A stretch of 64,000 bases of DNA from Gammaproteobacteria bacterium. Its GTDB lineage: Bacteria; Pseudomonadota; Gammaproteobacteria; Enterobacterales; Alteromonadaceae. Below, in pieces: positions 34,336-44,625 of this stretch (positions are counted from its first letter, which is position 1; every line of letters begins with the position of its first letter). The DNA lies in contig JAAFAI010000014.1 of the NCBI GenBank assembly GCA_018222405.1, positions 1 through 64,000 of the forward strand. The letters are read 5' to 3'. Below the pieces are notes generated by a model. It was not told the origin of the DNA. It searched no databases and saw nothing but the letters and a program-made list of their open reading frames with translations. A program made the translations under genes and the position numbers.

Positions 34336-36722
34336 TAACCTTTCTTACCTTTTACCGGCCGCGCCTTCTTGGAGCTACCGCGCTTATTAGCTGTACCGCC
34401 AGACTTTCCCGCTGGCTTACGTCGTGATTTACCTGAGTTTTTCGCACCGCTCTTATCGCCGTCTTTAGCACTGCGACGCTGACGAGCCGCGGTTTTTTCG
34501 TCACCACTACGCTTATTAACCACTTTAACCTTTTTACCGCCCTGGGAGCGCAACCACTTATTGTCGAGCACCAGATCGATCTTACGCTCATCCAGATTCA
34601 CGGCCGCTACTTTTACTTCCAGTTGATCGCCTAAACGGTACTGGCGGGCTCCGCTCTCGCCGCTAAGGGTTTGCTTCACTTCGTCGTAGCGGTAGTAGTC
34701 ATCGTCGAGGGAGGTAATATGCACCAGACCATCGATATGGTATTCGGTGATACGCACGAAAATACCAAAGCCGGTCACCGAGCTCACCACCCCTTCAAAG
34801 GTTTCGCCCACATGATCCTGCATAAACTCGCATTTGAGCCAGTCGCTGACGTCACGGGTAGCATCATCGGCACGGCGTTCAGTCATGGAGCACTGTTCGC
34901 CTAACTGCTCGACTTCCTCCTCGCTGTATGACTTGGCACCATGAACCGTCTGCCCTTGTTTTTTAAGGATAGATTTAAGCGTTCTGTGTACCACCAGATC
35001 CGGATAACGGCGAATCGGTGAGGTAAAGTGAGCGTACGCGTCCAGCGCCAGGCCGAAGTGACCGATATTGTCGCCATCGTAGATAGCCTGCTTCATGGAG
35101 CGCAGCAGCATGGTCTGGATCAGTTCCTGATCAGGGCGTCCACGGGTTTTGCTGACCACCGCTGTAAAATCGGCCGGCGAGGCGCCCTCTACAATGCTGT
35201 GCGGGATCCCTACTTCGCCCAGGTAAGAGGTAAACGCGGTCAGTCTGTCTGCATCAGGTTTGTCGTGCACGCGAAACAGTGAATGCGCCTTATTGTTTTC
35301 AATGTACAGGGCCGCACTAACGTTGGCCATGATCATACATTCTTCAATCAACTTATGGGCATCGTTACGCTCAATGGGCACGATATTTTCAATCTTGCGC
35401 TGGGCATTGAAAACAAATTTACTTTCCTGAGTTTCAAACTCAATGGCACCGCGCTGCGCACGGGCTTTCTTAAGAGCGCGATACAGATCGTGTAAGTGGC
35501 GCAGGTGGGGCACAAATTCTTCATAACGCTGATGAAGCTCTTTATTACCGCTTAAAATCTGCCACACTTTACTGTAGGTAAAGCGGGCATGGGAATTCAT
35601 CACCGCTTCGTAAAACTGGTAATTCTCCAGCTTGCCCGCCGGGCTGATGGTCATTTCGCATACCATGCACAGCCGGTCAACTTCAGGATTCAGTGAGCAT
35701 AAACCGTTCGACAATACTTCCGGCAACATGGGAATAACCTGCTCAGGGAAGTACACCGAGTTACCGCGCTCCAGCGCTTCGGCATCCAGTGCACTGCCCG
35801 GCGTCACATACTGACTGACATCAGCAATGGCTACCCATAACTGCCAGCCACCGTTATCCAGCGGCTCACAGAATACGGCGTCGTCGAAGTCTCTGGCGTC
35901 CTCACCGTCGATGGTCACCAGCGGTAACTGACGCAGGTCGACGCGACCGGTTTTATCTTCTTCCTTAACGCTGTCGGTTAACCCTTCAATCTGGCGGGTA
36001 ACCCCTTTGGGCCACTGGTGGGGAATATCGAAGGTGCGCAGGGCCATTTCAATTTCCATCCCCGGCGCCATGTGCTCGCCGAGCACTTCAATAATCCGGC
36101 CAACCGGGCTGACTCGCCGACGTGGGCGCTGCGTAATTTCCACCACGACTACATTGCCTTGCCGGGCTCCGTGCGCGTGTTCTGGTGGAATAATAATCTC
36201 AAAGTTGATACGGCTGTCATCAGGAATCACCATTCCCATGCCCTGCTCAGTAAAATACCGGCCAACAATGGGTTCTTTGCGGGGTTCTATCACCTGATTA
36301 ATATAGGCTTCGCGACGACCACGGCGGTCCGTACCGCTCTCACGGGCTTCCACCCTGTCGTCGTGCATAAACATTTGCATTTGCCCGGCACTGATAAACA
36401 AATCGCCGGAATTGTCATCGGGACGCAGGAAACCGTAACCGTCACGGTGGCCTATAATTCGCCCGCGGATAAGCTGTTCCTGTTGCAGAACGGCATAACG
36501 CTTTTGTTTGGTAAATTGAATTTGCCCCTCGCGCTCCATGGCGCGCAGGCGTCGTTGAATGCCAATCCGGCTGTCTTCGCCCTGGGCATTTACGCTTTGG
36601 CAAATGTCCATAAAGGTCATGGGTTTGCCATGCTCTTTAAGGGTTTCCAGCAAATATTCGCGGCTGGCTACCGGATTGTCGTACTTGGCTTTTTCCCGCT
36701 CGTAGTGCGGATCATCTGTCAT
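34335..36722 (-). CDS. rnr: Exoribonuclease R
   Basis: Processive 3'-5' exoribonuclease able to degrade structured RNA, important in rRNA quality control and cold. Domains in order: N-terminal winged helix (about 20-80), two cold-shock domains (80-235), RNB catalytic domain with the metal ligands in [14 protein letters not shown] near residue 270 and [15 protein letters not shown] near residue 570, an S1 domain (about 645-725, [19 protein letters not shown]), and a strongly basic Lys/Arg tail. Length of 795 residues is close to E. coli RNase R. First gene of the operon with rlmB. Confidence 0.97.
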   Translation of the reverse strand: MTDDPHYEREKAKYDNPVASREYLLETLKEHGKPMTFMDICQSVNAQGEDSRIGIQRRLRAMEREGQIQFTKQKRYAVLQQEQLIRGRIIGHRDGYGFLRPDDNSGDLFISAGQMQMFMHDDRVEARESGTDRRGRREAYINQVIEPRKEPIVGRYFTEQGMGMVIPDDSRINFEIIIPPEHAHGARQGNVVVVEITQRPRRRVSPVGRIIEVLGEHMAPGMEIEMALRTFDIPHQWPKGVTRQIEGLTDSVKEEDKTGRVDLRQLPLVTIDGEDARDFDDAVFCEPLDNGGWQLWVAIADVSQYVTPGSALDAEALERGNSVYFPEQVIPMLPEVLSNGLCSLNPEVDRLCMVCEMTISPAGKLENYQFYEAVMNSHARFTYSKVWQILSGNKELHQRYEEFVPHLRHLHDLYRALKKARAQRGAIEFETQESKFVFNAQRKIENIVPIERNDAHKLIEECMIMANVSAALYIENNKAHSLFRVHDKPDADRLTAFTSYLGEVGIPHSIVEGASPADFTAVVSKTRGRPDQELIQTMLLRSMKQAIYDGDNIGHFGLALDAYAHFTSPIRRYPDLVVHRTLKSILKKQGQTVHGAKSYSEEEVEQLGEQCSMTERRADDATRDVSDWLKCEFMQDHVGETFEGVVSSVTGFGIFVRITEYHIDGLVHITSLDDDYYRYDEVKQTLSGESGARQYRLGDQLEVKVAAVNLDERKIDLVLDNKWLRSQGGKKVKVVNKRSGDEKTAARQRRSAKDGDKSGAKNSGKSRRKPAGKSGGTANKRGSSKKARPVKGKKG

Positions 36723-36834
36723 ATAAACTCTGTAGTTTGATGTATTGCTGCCAGTATAATACTAATCTGGCTCATTAAATACTCAATTGCGTATAAGAAT
36801 TGTAGTGGCGTCAGTATATAACGGACAACGGCAT

Positions 36835-36864
36835 AAAAAAACGGTGGCAAAAGCCACCGTTTTT
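36835..36864 (-). terminator. Bidirectional-looking terminator after the M16 protease gene
   Basis: ACGGTGGC and GCCACCGT pair around an AAAA loop, with A-runs on one side and T-runs on the other, giving strong terminators in both directions. It serves the minus-strand protease gene ending at 36893 and also separates it from the downstream rnr promoter. Confidence 0.9.
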
Positions 36865-36892
36865 GATTGTGTTGCGGTAAAGCGCTGGTGGC

Positions 36893-39763
36893 TTATTGTT
36901 TTTTCATCGACTCGTGAAAGCCGGCCAGATCCTCAACCTTGATGGCTCCTTCGATATCTGCAAAGGGTTGTTCCACAAAGCTGGTACCACGCAGCTGTAC
37001 AGAGATCCGTGCAGCGTTGTCGTTAAGCATAGTTTGCTGGTAAAACGCTTTAACATCTTCCAGGGTCACTTTCTCAACCGCGGCTATAAGTTTCTGCTCG
37101 CTGTCGAAGTCATATTTCTCGCGATACCAGTCAGAAATAAACGGTACCACTTCGTCACGCATGTTTTTTGGCGCTTCCTTCAGCGACACCAGTGCACTGG
37201 TTTTTAACTTGGCAAACTCTTCCTCTGTTAACGCATCCAGTGCGACTTTGTATTGCGTTTTAAATTCATCAAAACGCGCCTGCATGGCCGCCACGTCTTT
37301 TACCGGGGTCTGAATAAACATTGCAAAACCGGTGTAGTCACCAATGCTGGTTGCCATACCGCCTACCGCGTAAGCCAGTTGCTCTTCGGTACGCAGCTTG
37401 TCAAAGGCAACGGTTCTGAAGTGGCCGCGTAATACCGTGCCGGCAGCCCGGGTACCAAAGCCGGGTGTTGGATGCACCATCACATCAATCAGTGCCACAT
37501 CGGCAACGGTAAGGTCCTGCTGCCAGACCAGCGTCTGTTCAGCCTGTGGCTGCCAGAACTCACGCATATCGTAATTCAGGCTGGTGCGATCATCCGGCAG
37601 AGCGCCTTTCACTAACGCTACCGCATTGTCCAGATCGGCCTTGTCATAGTTACCAAAGGCAAAAATACGCAGTTGGTTTTCACTCAGCAGAGCCTGCATA
37701 AACGCCTGCATATCGGCCACTGTTAACGACTCAGCCGCCCTGATAAGTGCGTCAGTATTGAAGTTACCTTCGCGGATCAGGTTGTTATATGCATCAAACG
37801 CCTGATAGAACGGGAATTTTTTACCGGCATTCTGCAAACCTCGTACGTAGCGGTCGACTGCCTGAGCAAAGTTCTGCTCGTTAACGTCAACTACCAGTGC
37901 GTCGAGGGCTTTTGTGAGTAACTCAGGCTGTTTATCGGTAAAGCCACCAATGGCCAGACTGATACCATTGCCATCGTTAAAGCGTAGCGACATCCCGGCA
38001 ATACTGGCCTCTGTCATCAGCGCGCTTTGTTGCAGGCTGTATAAGTCTTGCCACAGAGCTGTCATTACTGTTGCTTTAACATCTGACTCAGGCACGCCTG
38101 AATTGATATAAACCGTCATTTCACCACGCGGTTGCTCGGTAAATGCCTGACTGGGGAACGACCAAACCTTAACGCCGTTTTCATCAATCACCAGCTCAGG
38201 TTTTTCCTGAGGTGTTTGTGGCTTAAGGGCAAATTCTTCCGGTAATAGCGTATTGACGGCCGGTAGATTCAACGCAATTTGCGCAGGCTGTTGCCAGCTG
38301 GCAATTTCTTCGTCGCTGATGGTATCAACCTGATATTTACCGTCATAGAAGTGCAGTTGGCTATCTGATGGCTCATTTTTACTAATATACCAGATACGAA
38401 CACGCTCAGGCGTCAACTGTGCCAGGACCTCCTCGATAGCCTCAGCATCAAAGGATTCATAGTAATAGGGCGAAGATACCGCAAACTTAGCCGGTACTTT
38501 CTGCATCGCTGCCGCCAGGTTCGACACATAGCCAAATTCATCGGATTTCTGCAGGAAGCGGAAACGGTTGTTCAGACTGGTCTGAATTTCGCTGAAGTAC
38601 TTAGCATCTACCCCTTGCTCACGGATCAAATCGATGTATTGCATGACCACAGCCACAATGGCTTCGCGGTTTTGCATGCCCGCATCGGTGAGGTCGATGT
38701 TGATGCTGAACGAACCGTAGTTACCATACATGTTCGGCGACGCAGAGGCAGACAGATTAGAAATCAGCCCCATGGCTTTTAACTGATAAGCCGGCGTACC
38801 GGGCATCTCAGAGCCAATCAGATAAGTTAAGAACTGGTTAGGCTTGGTGGCAAACTCATCGCTGTTATCACTGATGGTGAAATCGATGTTGAGTTTCTTA
38901 ACGTCTTCATTGGGTACATAATGAATTCGCTTGCCGCCCACTTTGGCAAAGTCGAGCTTATCGTCAACCGTCGGGTTATCGATGCTCTTGTTTTCGATAT
39001 TGCCGAAGTATTCTTCTGCCAGCGCTTTCATTTCATCCAGCGGACGGTTGCTGATCATCGCCAGCTTCATAATATTGGCCGAGTAGTAACGCTCGTAGAA
39101 GTTCACCGTTTCGGTGTGCAGTTTGCTGCCGTCCTTATCGCCAAGGGTTTCCAGGTTACCAATCAGGAAGCGGTTGGCCGGATGGTCGCCCATCAGGCTG
39201 CGCGCCAGTTTAAACTGACCAAAGTAATCCATCTCGCGGCGCATGGACCATTCCGCATTGACGGCATTTTTCTCTTTGTCAGTATATTCCGGGTAAAGCT
39301 TGGGCGCCTTGAAGAAATCAGAAAAACGATCCAACGCTTCGCCGTAGGCATCGTTATTGATTTTAAACATGTAGTTGGTGATATCCAGCCAGGTGTAAGC
39401 ATTGTGCTGGCCACCGTTGGCGGTCATAAACTCGGTATACCCTTTGGTATCCGGGTAACGTTCAGTCCCTAAGAACAGCATATGTTCAAGATAGTGCGCC
39501 ATACCCTGCTGTGACATCGGGTCGTGCAGCAAACCTACACTTACGCTCAGTGATGCGGCCGATTTTTCGGCTGCCGGATCAGACACCAGCATCACTTCTA
39601 ATTGGTTGGGTAAAGTAAAAGTATCGTACTGTCTGTCGTCGTTAGGCGATACCATTACGCTCTCTGGCGTAGCAACCGGGCTGGCCGGCGCCTGAGCTTT
39701 TTCTGTGGCACATCCGCCAAGCAGTGCAGCGGAAACCACACCTGCAATCAAAAGCTTTTTCAT
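36893..39763 (-). CDS. M16-family zinc protease, lipoprotein (pitrilysin/insulinase-like)
   Basis: Large zinc metallopeptidase of the pitrilysin (PtrA) subfamily. The inverted zinc motif HYLEHMLFLG (HxxEH) is near residue 88, with a downstream Glu in the segment ending NAVNAEW. Four M16 domains of about 220 residues each are expected, and the 956-residue length fits. An N-terminal lipobox (LLGGC, Cys about 18) indicates lipidation and anchoring in the envelope, unlike soluble periplasmic E. coli pitrilysin. It stands alone between a terminator and a VOC gene. Substrates are likely short peptides. Confidence 0.93.
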   Translation of the reverse strand: MKKLLIAGVVSAALLGGCATEKAQAPASPVATPESVMVSPNDDRQYDTFTLPNQLEVMLVSDPAAEKSAASLSVSVGLLHDPMSQQGMAHYLEHMLFLGTERYPDTKGYTEFMTANGGQHNAYTWLDITNYMFKINNDAYGEALDRFSDFFKAPKLYPEYTDKEKNAVNAEWSMRREMDYFGQFKLARSLMGDHPANRFLIGNLETLGDKDGSKLHTETVNFYERYYSANIMKLAMISNRPLDEMKALAEEYFGNIENKSIDNPTVDDKLDFAKVGGKRIHYVPNEDVKKLNIDFTISDNSDEFATKPNQFLTYLIGSEMPGTPAYQLKAMGLISNLSASASPNMYGNYGSFSINIDLTDAGMQNREAIVAVVMQYIDLIREQGVDAKYFSEIQTSLNNRFRFLQKSDEFGYVSNLAAAMQKVPAKFAVSSPYYYESFDAEAIEEVLAQLTPERVRIWYISKNEPSDSQLHFYDGKYQVDTISDEEIASWQQPAQIALNLPAVNTLLPEEFALKPQTPQEKPELVIDENGVKVWSFPSQAFTEQPRGEMTVYINSGVPESDVKATVMTALWQDLYSLQQSALMTEASIAGMSLRFNDGNGISLAIGGFTDKQPELLTKALDALVVDVNEQNFAQAVDRYVRGLQNAGKKFPFYQAFDAYNNLIREGNFNTDALIRAAESLTVADMQAFMQALLSENQLRIFAFGNYDKADLDNAVALVKGALPDDRTSLNYDMREFWQPQAEQTLVWQQDLTVADVALIDVMVHPTPGFGTRAAGTVLRGHFRTVAFDKLRTEEQLAYAVGGMATSIGDYTGFAMFIQTPVKDVAAMQARFDEFKTQYKVALDALTEEEFAKLKTSALVSLKEAPKNMRDEVVPFISDWYREKYDFDSEQKLIAAVEKVTLEDVKAFYQQTMLNDNAARISVQLRGTSFVEQPFADIEGAIKVEDLAGFHESMKKQ

Positions 39764-39969
39764 TAAAATGTTACCTTATGCAGCGTTAATATAGTGAGTT
39801 GAAACTTTCACACCGACCCGGTTCCTGATAATGCAACTGTCGGAACGAATTTTCACGCAGCACACCATAAAGAAAAGCGCTGCAAGGCGCCAGTCACCGG
39901 TCAGACAGGATTGTAAACAAATATGTCAGCGATGCTACTGACCTGATATGCAGTTTTGTTTACCGCAAG

Positions 39970-40341
39970 TCAGACATGCTGATCAATCAGGATGGCGTTG
40001 CCGTCGGGATCGAGCATGGCAATGCTGTCCGGCCCGGTAGAGCCTGATTTAGTTTTCTTGGTAAGAATAACACCCGCATCAGTCAGGGCTGACTCTATTT
40101 CCTGCACCGACGTAAATGACTCCAGTGGATGGCAGTCCTGATCCCAACCGGGGTTGAAGGTCAGCACATTGCCTTCAAACATACCCTGGAACAGTCCGAT
40201 AACATTTTTGCCGTTGCGCATAATCAGCCAGTTCTGATTAATGTCACCGCCAGACTCGCTGAACCCCAGTTTCTCGTAAAATGCTTTTGAAGTTTGGATA
40301 TCTTTTACCGATAAACTTACCGAAAATGCGCCGAGTTCCAT
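39970..40341 (-). CDS. VOC-family (glyoxalase-like) protein
   Basis: A 123-residue protein of the vicinal oxygen chelate fold. The first beta-alpha-beta module starts FSVSLSVKDIQTSKAFYEKLGF and the second ends in MLDPDGNAILIDQH. Members include glyoxalase I, extradiol dioxygenases and antibiotic-binding proteins; the metal ligands are not clearly assigned here. The ATG follows GAGGG. It is a monocistronic gene next to phoD-like and protease genes, which give no clue to its role. Confidence 0.85.
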   Translation of the reverse strand: MELGAFSVSLSVKDIQTSKAFYEKLGFSESGGDINQNWLIMRNGKNVIGLFQGMFEGNVLTFNPGWDQDCHPLESFTSVQEIESALTDAGVILTKKTKSGSTGPDSIAMLDPDGNAILIDQHV

Positions 40342-40487
40342 GTGTTGCCCTCACTGATTAGCCTAATCCTAACTATCGTCCAGCCCGGTCTAAATTGCAA
40401 CGCATTAGGTCGGGCGACAGAAGGTAGGCAAGCTGCGCCAGTTACGCTACAGTGAGCATTCTTTTTTTCTACAGTTATTTAAGCGCC

Positions 40488-42167
40488 ATGGACAGACGAC
40501 GATTTATTAAACTTTCTTCTTTACTCGGCGGTAGTCTTACTCTGTCGACCCAGTTAACCGGCTGCGCCTCGGCCCCCAAAACCAAAGAATATTTCCCGGC
40601 CGTTGATTTTACCCATGGCGTAGCCAGTGGCGATCCGACCACCAGCGCCGTGATCCTGTGGACCAGAGCGGTACCAGCCGACAACGACGACAGCGGTTAT
40701 GTACGCTGGCAAATTGCCACCTCGCCGGACTTCAGTTCACCGCTGCGCGACGGCGTGGCAAAAACCACGCGCAACAACGATTTTACCGTAAAAATTGATG
40801 TTCAGGATTTACCTGCAGGCCGGTCGTTCTACTACCGCTTTTTTACCAGTGAAAACCGCTCCGTAACCGGTACCACCAGTACTTTGGCGACGGGCGTAAT
40901 TGATAAGCTGAAGTTTGCTGTTTTTTCCTGCGCTAATTATCCGGCGGGTTACTTCAATGCTTACAAAGCAGCCGCTGAGGATAGTGAAGTTGATGTGGTA
41001 CTGCACCTTGGTGATTACATTTATGAATACCCGAAAGGCGGCTATGCCACGGCCAACGCAGAAGCCATAGGCCGCGACTTTATGCCGGGTAATGAAGGGG
41101 AGCTACTAACGCTTAAGGACTACCGGCTTCGCTATGCAACTTACCGACAGGACAACGGCCTGCAGTTACTGCATCAGCGTAAACCGTTCATCGCTATCTG
41201 GGATGATCACGAGATTGCCAACGATACCTATATGTCGGGTGCGCAGAACCATTCAGCCGACGAAGGCGATTTTTTTGCCCGGCGCACCGCCGCTATGCAG
41301 GCCTATTACGAATGGTTACCGATTCGTCCGCCCATGGGCGATGGTAACCCGCAGATTTACCGCAGCTTTGAATTTGGCAATCTGGTCAACCTGTACATGC
41401 TTGATACGCGAGTAATTGGTCGTGAAAAACAGCTTAACATGGCCGATTTTAAGCAGGCCGATGGCCAGTTTGATGGCAAAGCATTTATGCAGGCACTGCA
41501 TAATCCGGATCGCACATTGCTGGGCAGAGCCCAGTTTAACTGGCTGGCCGATAAAGTTAAGCAAAACAGTGCCCGCTGGCAGGTGCTGGGCCAGCAGATC
41601 CTGATGGGTAAAATGCATTATCCGGCTGAGGTACTAAACAGCGAGCGTGAAGCCGTGGCAGGTGCCATTGAAGGTCTGCTTGGTCTGCTCAAAAAGCAAC
41701 AGGCGGGCGCCTCCCTGAGCAAAGAAGAACAGGCCCGTTTAGCCACCAAACTCCCCTATAATCTGGATGCCTGGGATGGGTATGCCGCAGAGCGTGACAA
41801 AGTACTTAGCTTGTTCTCGGATGCGCAAAAATCGTTACTGGTGATTGCCGGGGATACCCATAATGGCTGGGTGAATAAGCTTACTGACAACAGCGGCGAG
41901 ACCGTGGCTATGGAGTATGCAACACCGAGCGTTTCGTCACCCGGCATGGAAGATTATCTGGGGCTAAACACAGAACAGGCTAAACGACTGGCCGGTGCTT
42001 TGCCCCTGTTAATTGACGATCTCAGTTACTGTAATCTTCATGAGCGGGGCTACATGACCATGTCATTTACCCTCTCCATGGTCACCACTCAGTGGCACTA
42101 TGTAAGTAACATCAGCAACGAAAACTACACCGTTTTCACCCGCCACACCGAGCGGTTTGTCAATTAA
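40488..42167 (+). CDS. PhoD-like alkaline phosphatase D, Tat-exported lipoprotein
   Basis: Metal-dependent phosphatase or phosphodiesterase of the PhoD family. The Tat signal is visible as MDRRRFIKLSSLLGGS (twin Arg), and a lipobox-like LTGC (Cys about 27) follows, so a Tat-exported lipoprotein is likely. An N-terminal Ig-like domain (about 35-130) precedes the catalytic domain with HLGDYIYEYP, WDDHEIANDTY and the C-terminal VIAGDTHNGW metal-binding segments. I chose ATG 40488 because it opens the twin-arginine signal; the frame reaches GTG 40452. No Pho-box was recognised upstream. Confidence 0.92.
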   Translation: MDRRRFIKLSSLLGGSLTLSTQLTGCASAPKTKEYFPAVDFTHGVASGDPTTSAVILWTRAVPADNDDSGYVRWQIATSPDFSSPLRDGVAKTTRNNDFTVKIDVQDLPAGRSFYYRFFTSENRSVTGTTSTLATGVIDKLKFAVFSCANYPAGYFNAYKAAAEDSEVDVVLHLGDYIYEYPKGGYATANAEAIGRDFMPGNEGELLTLKDYRLRYATYRQDNGLQLLHQRKPFIAIWDDHEIANDTYMSGAQNHSADEGDFFARRTAAMQAYYEWLPIRPPMGDGNPQIYRSFEFGNLVNLYMLDTRVIGREKQLNMADFKQADGQFDGKAFMQALHNPDRTLLGRAQFNWLADKVKQNSARWQVLGQQILMGKMHYPAEVLNSEREAVAGAIEGLLGLLKKQQAGASLSKEEQARLATKLPYNLDAWDGYAAERDKVLSLFSDAQKSLLVIAGDTHNGWVNKLTDNSGETVAMEYATPSVSSPGMEDYLGLNTEQAKRLAGALPLLIDDLSYCNLHERGYMTMSFTLSMVTTQWHYVSNISNENYTVFTRHTERFVN

Positions 42168-42179
42168 GCATTGATAGCA

Positions 42180-42199
42180 AAGGGCCTTAACAGGCCCTT
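42180..42199. terminator. Hairpin between converging genes
   Basis: AAGGGCCT and AGGCCCTT pair perfectly over a TAAC loop. It lies between the PhoD-like stop and the stop of the convergent membrane-protein gene and could act for both. The T-tract is short. Confidence 0.7.
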
Positions 42200-42218
42200 C
42201 GTAGTTCTCATACCGGGC

Positions 42219-43289
42219 TTAACGAATATACATCTGAGCAAAATCAGGAATGCGATATTCTGCGCAAATCTGTTCAAAGCCGACACTTAACACCGAATAA
42301 ATTTCATCCACTGCACTTTTATCATTGGAGGTTTTCGCCAGCATATTGAGCAGCTGTTTGGATTTATCAGGCTCACCATAACAACCAAACTCCGATGCCA
42401 TATGGATCTTCGCATAAATATCGCCTTCGTCGGCGGCTTGCTGGATCAGGCTTAAGCCGTTCTCGTTATAGGTAAGCCGACCCAGAATAAACTTCGCCCT
42501 CACATTACCGCGCTCTTCGCTGAGGTAAGATAAGACGCGCTCTGCTTTGTAGTCAGACTTTGGATAACGGGTGTAGCGGTTGCCACTTTTATTCGGCAGC
42601 TGGCCGGCAAAAAAAGCAAAAGCGTGACGCATTGCTTCGTCGGTCGAACGCGTATCAAGGTGGGCAGACGTCACCTCAATTGCCCGTGCCTCAAAGGCTT
42701 CACGCTCGGCCATTCGGTTTTCGTGATGGGATTGCGTGGCACGGAAAATCTCAAAACCGGTTAAAGCGAATAAAGAGACGGCCAGGGTCAGGCAACATCC
42801 TGCAAGCGCCAGCGGCGTAGTAATAAACCAACGATTTCTCAGCCACCTGCTACTGTCGTGCGGGGCTTCTTCGGTGAGGACGTAAAAAGCCCTGTGCTGC
42901 TCGAAAGGGATGGTAAGCCTGCCGATATAGGCTGCCGACCAGGCGCCAACGCCGTACAGACCCACTAAAATAAAAGCCCTGACCGATTGGCCTTCGCCGA
43001 GGCTGAGGCCAAACATAAAAGCCGCCAGAACCACAGCAAGGTGGGCCAGAAATGCCATTACAGCGAAGGAAAGCTGGTAACCACGACCGTAAAACCGCAC
43101 CACAATTCCAATTGCCGCGCCGCTTAATGCCAGCATAACCGGTGCGAAGCGGTCGTCATACAAATAAAGCCCGTACCATAGTACCAGTATGGGTACCGAC
43201 CAGAACGCCACGGCCAGTGCCGCTTTTAATCCATTTTGCCCGTTGAGCTTTGCTTCAACGGCATCGATTTCCTGTTGGTTTACCTGCAC
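42219..43289 (-). CDS. Membrane protein with soluble Sel1-like C-terminal part, unknown function
   Basis: A 356-residue protein. The first half has six or so hydrophobic helices (for example ALAVAFWSVPILVLWYGLYLY, the pair near residues 45-65 and 75-95, and one near 165-185). The second half is soluble, with a Sel1-like alternation (VRAKFILGRLTYNENGLSLIQQAADEGDIYAKIHMA). The start appears to be GTG at 43289, with AGGG unusually close. It lies 100 bases downstream of motX, which itself is a Sel1-repeat protein, so a link to the envelope or motor is possible but unproven. I recognise no family. Confidence 0.7.
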   Translation of the reverse strand: MQVNQQEIDAVEAKLNGQNGLKAALAVAFWSVPILVLWYGLYLYDDRFAPVMLALSGAAIGIVVRFYGRGYQLSFAVMAFLAHLAVVLAAFMFGLSLGEGQSVRAFILVGLYGVGAWSAAYIGRLTIPFEQHRAFYVLTEEAPHDSSRWLRNRWFITTPLALAGCCLTLAVSLFALTGFEIFRATQSHHENRMAEREAFEARAIEVTSAHLDTRSTDEAMRHAFAFFAGQLPNKSGNRYTRYPKSDYKAERVLSYLSEERGNVRAKFILGRLTYNENGLSLIQQAADEGDIYAKIHMASEFGCYGEPDKSKQLLNMLAKTSNDKSAVDEIYSVLSVGFEQICAEYRIPDFAQMYIR

Positions 43290-43392
43290 TGCCCTGTTCC
43301 AAATATCATTTAATTCTATGATTTTGTTAAAGTATACAGAAAACCAACTACACTGCGGCAGTTTCTTTTACTGGCTCAAACCGGCATCGGGA

Positions 43393-44025
43393 TTATGAAT
43401 CCAGCGGAGTTCGTGCGGCCCTCACTGCGCGGGGATGCATGAGCTTTTCGAGCTCTTTGAGGTAGGTTGCGATAGTTTGATGAGTTTGCTTATCTGCCGT
43501 CACTGCGTTGTACAGCCACTGATAGGCATCCTGATAATCATAGGGAGAACCGTAACCGTCAATAAACAGTTCGGCCAGTTGTATCTGGGCTTTCAGATTT
43601 CCCAGTGCTGAGGCTTCACGCAGAAATATCACCGCTCGTTTGCGGTCTTGCTGCACCAGTGTGCCTTTACTGTAATAGCGACCAAGCTGTTCAAGTGCGG
43701 CCGGCAGTCCCTGGTCGGCAGCCTGACGCATAAAGTCAACGCCTCGTTCCGGGTCGGCTTCAACACAAACACCCCAGGCCAGCATATCGCCCCATAAAAA
43801 CTGATAAGCAGGTACTTTGAGCACTTCAGCCCGGGCTTCAATATCCTGGTTTAACTGGCAGCGATCCATCACCACCCGGTCGAGATGCTCGTTACGGTTG
43901 ATCATGTTGATCAGCTCGTCCTGAGTATAAAGCTGTACCGCTTTAATCTCCTGCGCCTGTACTGCGCTACCGACTCCCAGCCACAGGACTGAGAGCATCA
44001 GTAATAAACCACCTTTGTTCTGCAT
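43393..44025 (-). CDS. motX: Sodium-driven polar flagellar motor protein MotX
   Basis: Periplasmic T-ring component required, together with MotY, for the PomA/PomB sodium-driven stator of polar flagella. A signal peptide of 24 residues (ending AVQAQ) precedes Sel1-type repeats; the long segment VPAYQFLWGDMLAWGVCVE and the later LEQLGRYYSKGTLVQQDRKR are strongly like Vibrio MotX, with conserved cysteines (near 56 and 87). Length of 210 residues equals Vibrio MotX. GGAA is upstream of the ATG. Other flagellar genes are absent from the window; in Alteromonadales and Vibrio motX commonly stands apart from the main clusters. Confidence 0.93.
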   Translation of the reverse strand: MQNKGGLLLMLSVLWLGVGSAVQAQEIKAVQLYTQDELINMINRNEHLDRVVMDRCQLNQDIEARAEVLKVPAYQFLWGDMLAWGVCVEADPERGVDFMRQAADQGLPAALEQLGRYYSKGTLVQQDRKRAVIFLREASALGNLKAQIQLAELFIDGYGSPYDYQDAYQWLYNAVTADKQTHQTIATYLKELEKLMHPRAVRAARTPLDS

Positions 44026-44086
44026 ATCACATTTTTCCAGCTAACTCGTCGCCTCTTGGCGTTTTATCGGCCGGCGGGGCGAAAAC

Positions 44087-44329
44087 CTAATTAAATTTAA
44101 TATTCATGGCGCTGTTAATGCGCCGCGTGTGCTCTACCACATCAATACCAAGATCGGTGAGATAGCCCCCATCTACCTGGGTTATCAGGCCTTTTGAATA
44201 CAACCGGGCAGCAGCCTCGACAATGGACTGAGTGGCATCGTGGTGAATTTTTAAACCCTGCATCAGACTTTCGGCAGGAAACTTCAGTAACAGGTTTAGC
44301 TCTTCGATGACGTCGTGTGAAAAAGCCAT
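44087..44329 (-). CDS. TIGR02647-family small DNA-binding-like protein
   Basis: Small conserved protein of about 80 residues. The opening MAFSHDVIEELNLLLKFP and the GLITQVDGGYLTDLG segment are the family hallmarks, shared across gammaproteobacteria and annotated as DNA-binding. GGAG precedes the ATG at 5 bases, which settles the start at 44329 over a TTG at 44344. The gene lies 62 bases upstream of motX on the same strand, perhaps co-transcribed. The function is not established. Confidence 0.85.
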   Translation of the reverse strand: MAFSHDVIEELNLLLKFPAESLMQGLKIHHDATQSIVEAAARLYSKGLITQVDGGYLTDLGIDVVEHTRRINSAMNIKFN

Positions 44330-44547
44330 AAGGACTCCAGGCAACTATTCTCTTTTATTTGTATAGCCAGTATGCGCTTGTTTAGCCAACAAGTCATGAC
44401 GATATTTAGCGCTCACCAGCCGGTTTTTAAAACCCTTCACTCAATGTTTATATAATACCCTTATTAACAAAAACGCAACCAGCGTATCCCCCTTTGTCAA
44501 GAATACGCAGAATCGACGCCCGGGAGTGATCGGCTCAGGGTCTTTAA

Positions 44548-44556
44548 TGGTATACT
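44548..44556 (+). promoter_or_regulatory. Extended -10 promoter of ubiD
   Basis: TGGTATACT holds an extended -10 motif, about 70 bases upstream of the ubiD ATG. No consensus -35 is seen, which extended -10 promoters tolerate. The rest of 44330-44625 shows no other feature. Confidence 0.4.
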
Positions 44557-44625
44557 CCTGAAAATAATCCTGTTTTGATGGGTATCATAAAAACCCAAAG
44601 CACGCAGCTGGGATAGCCACAAACT

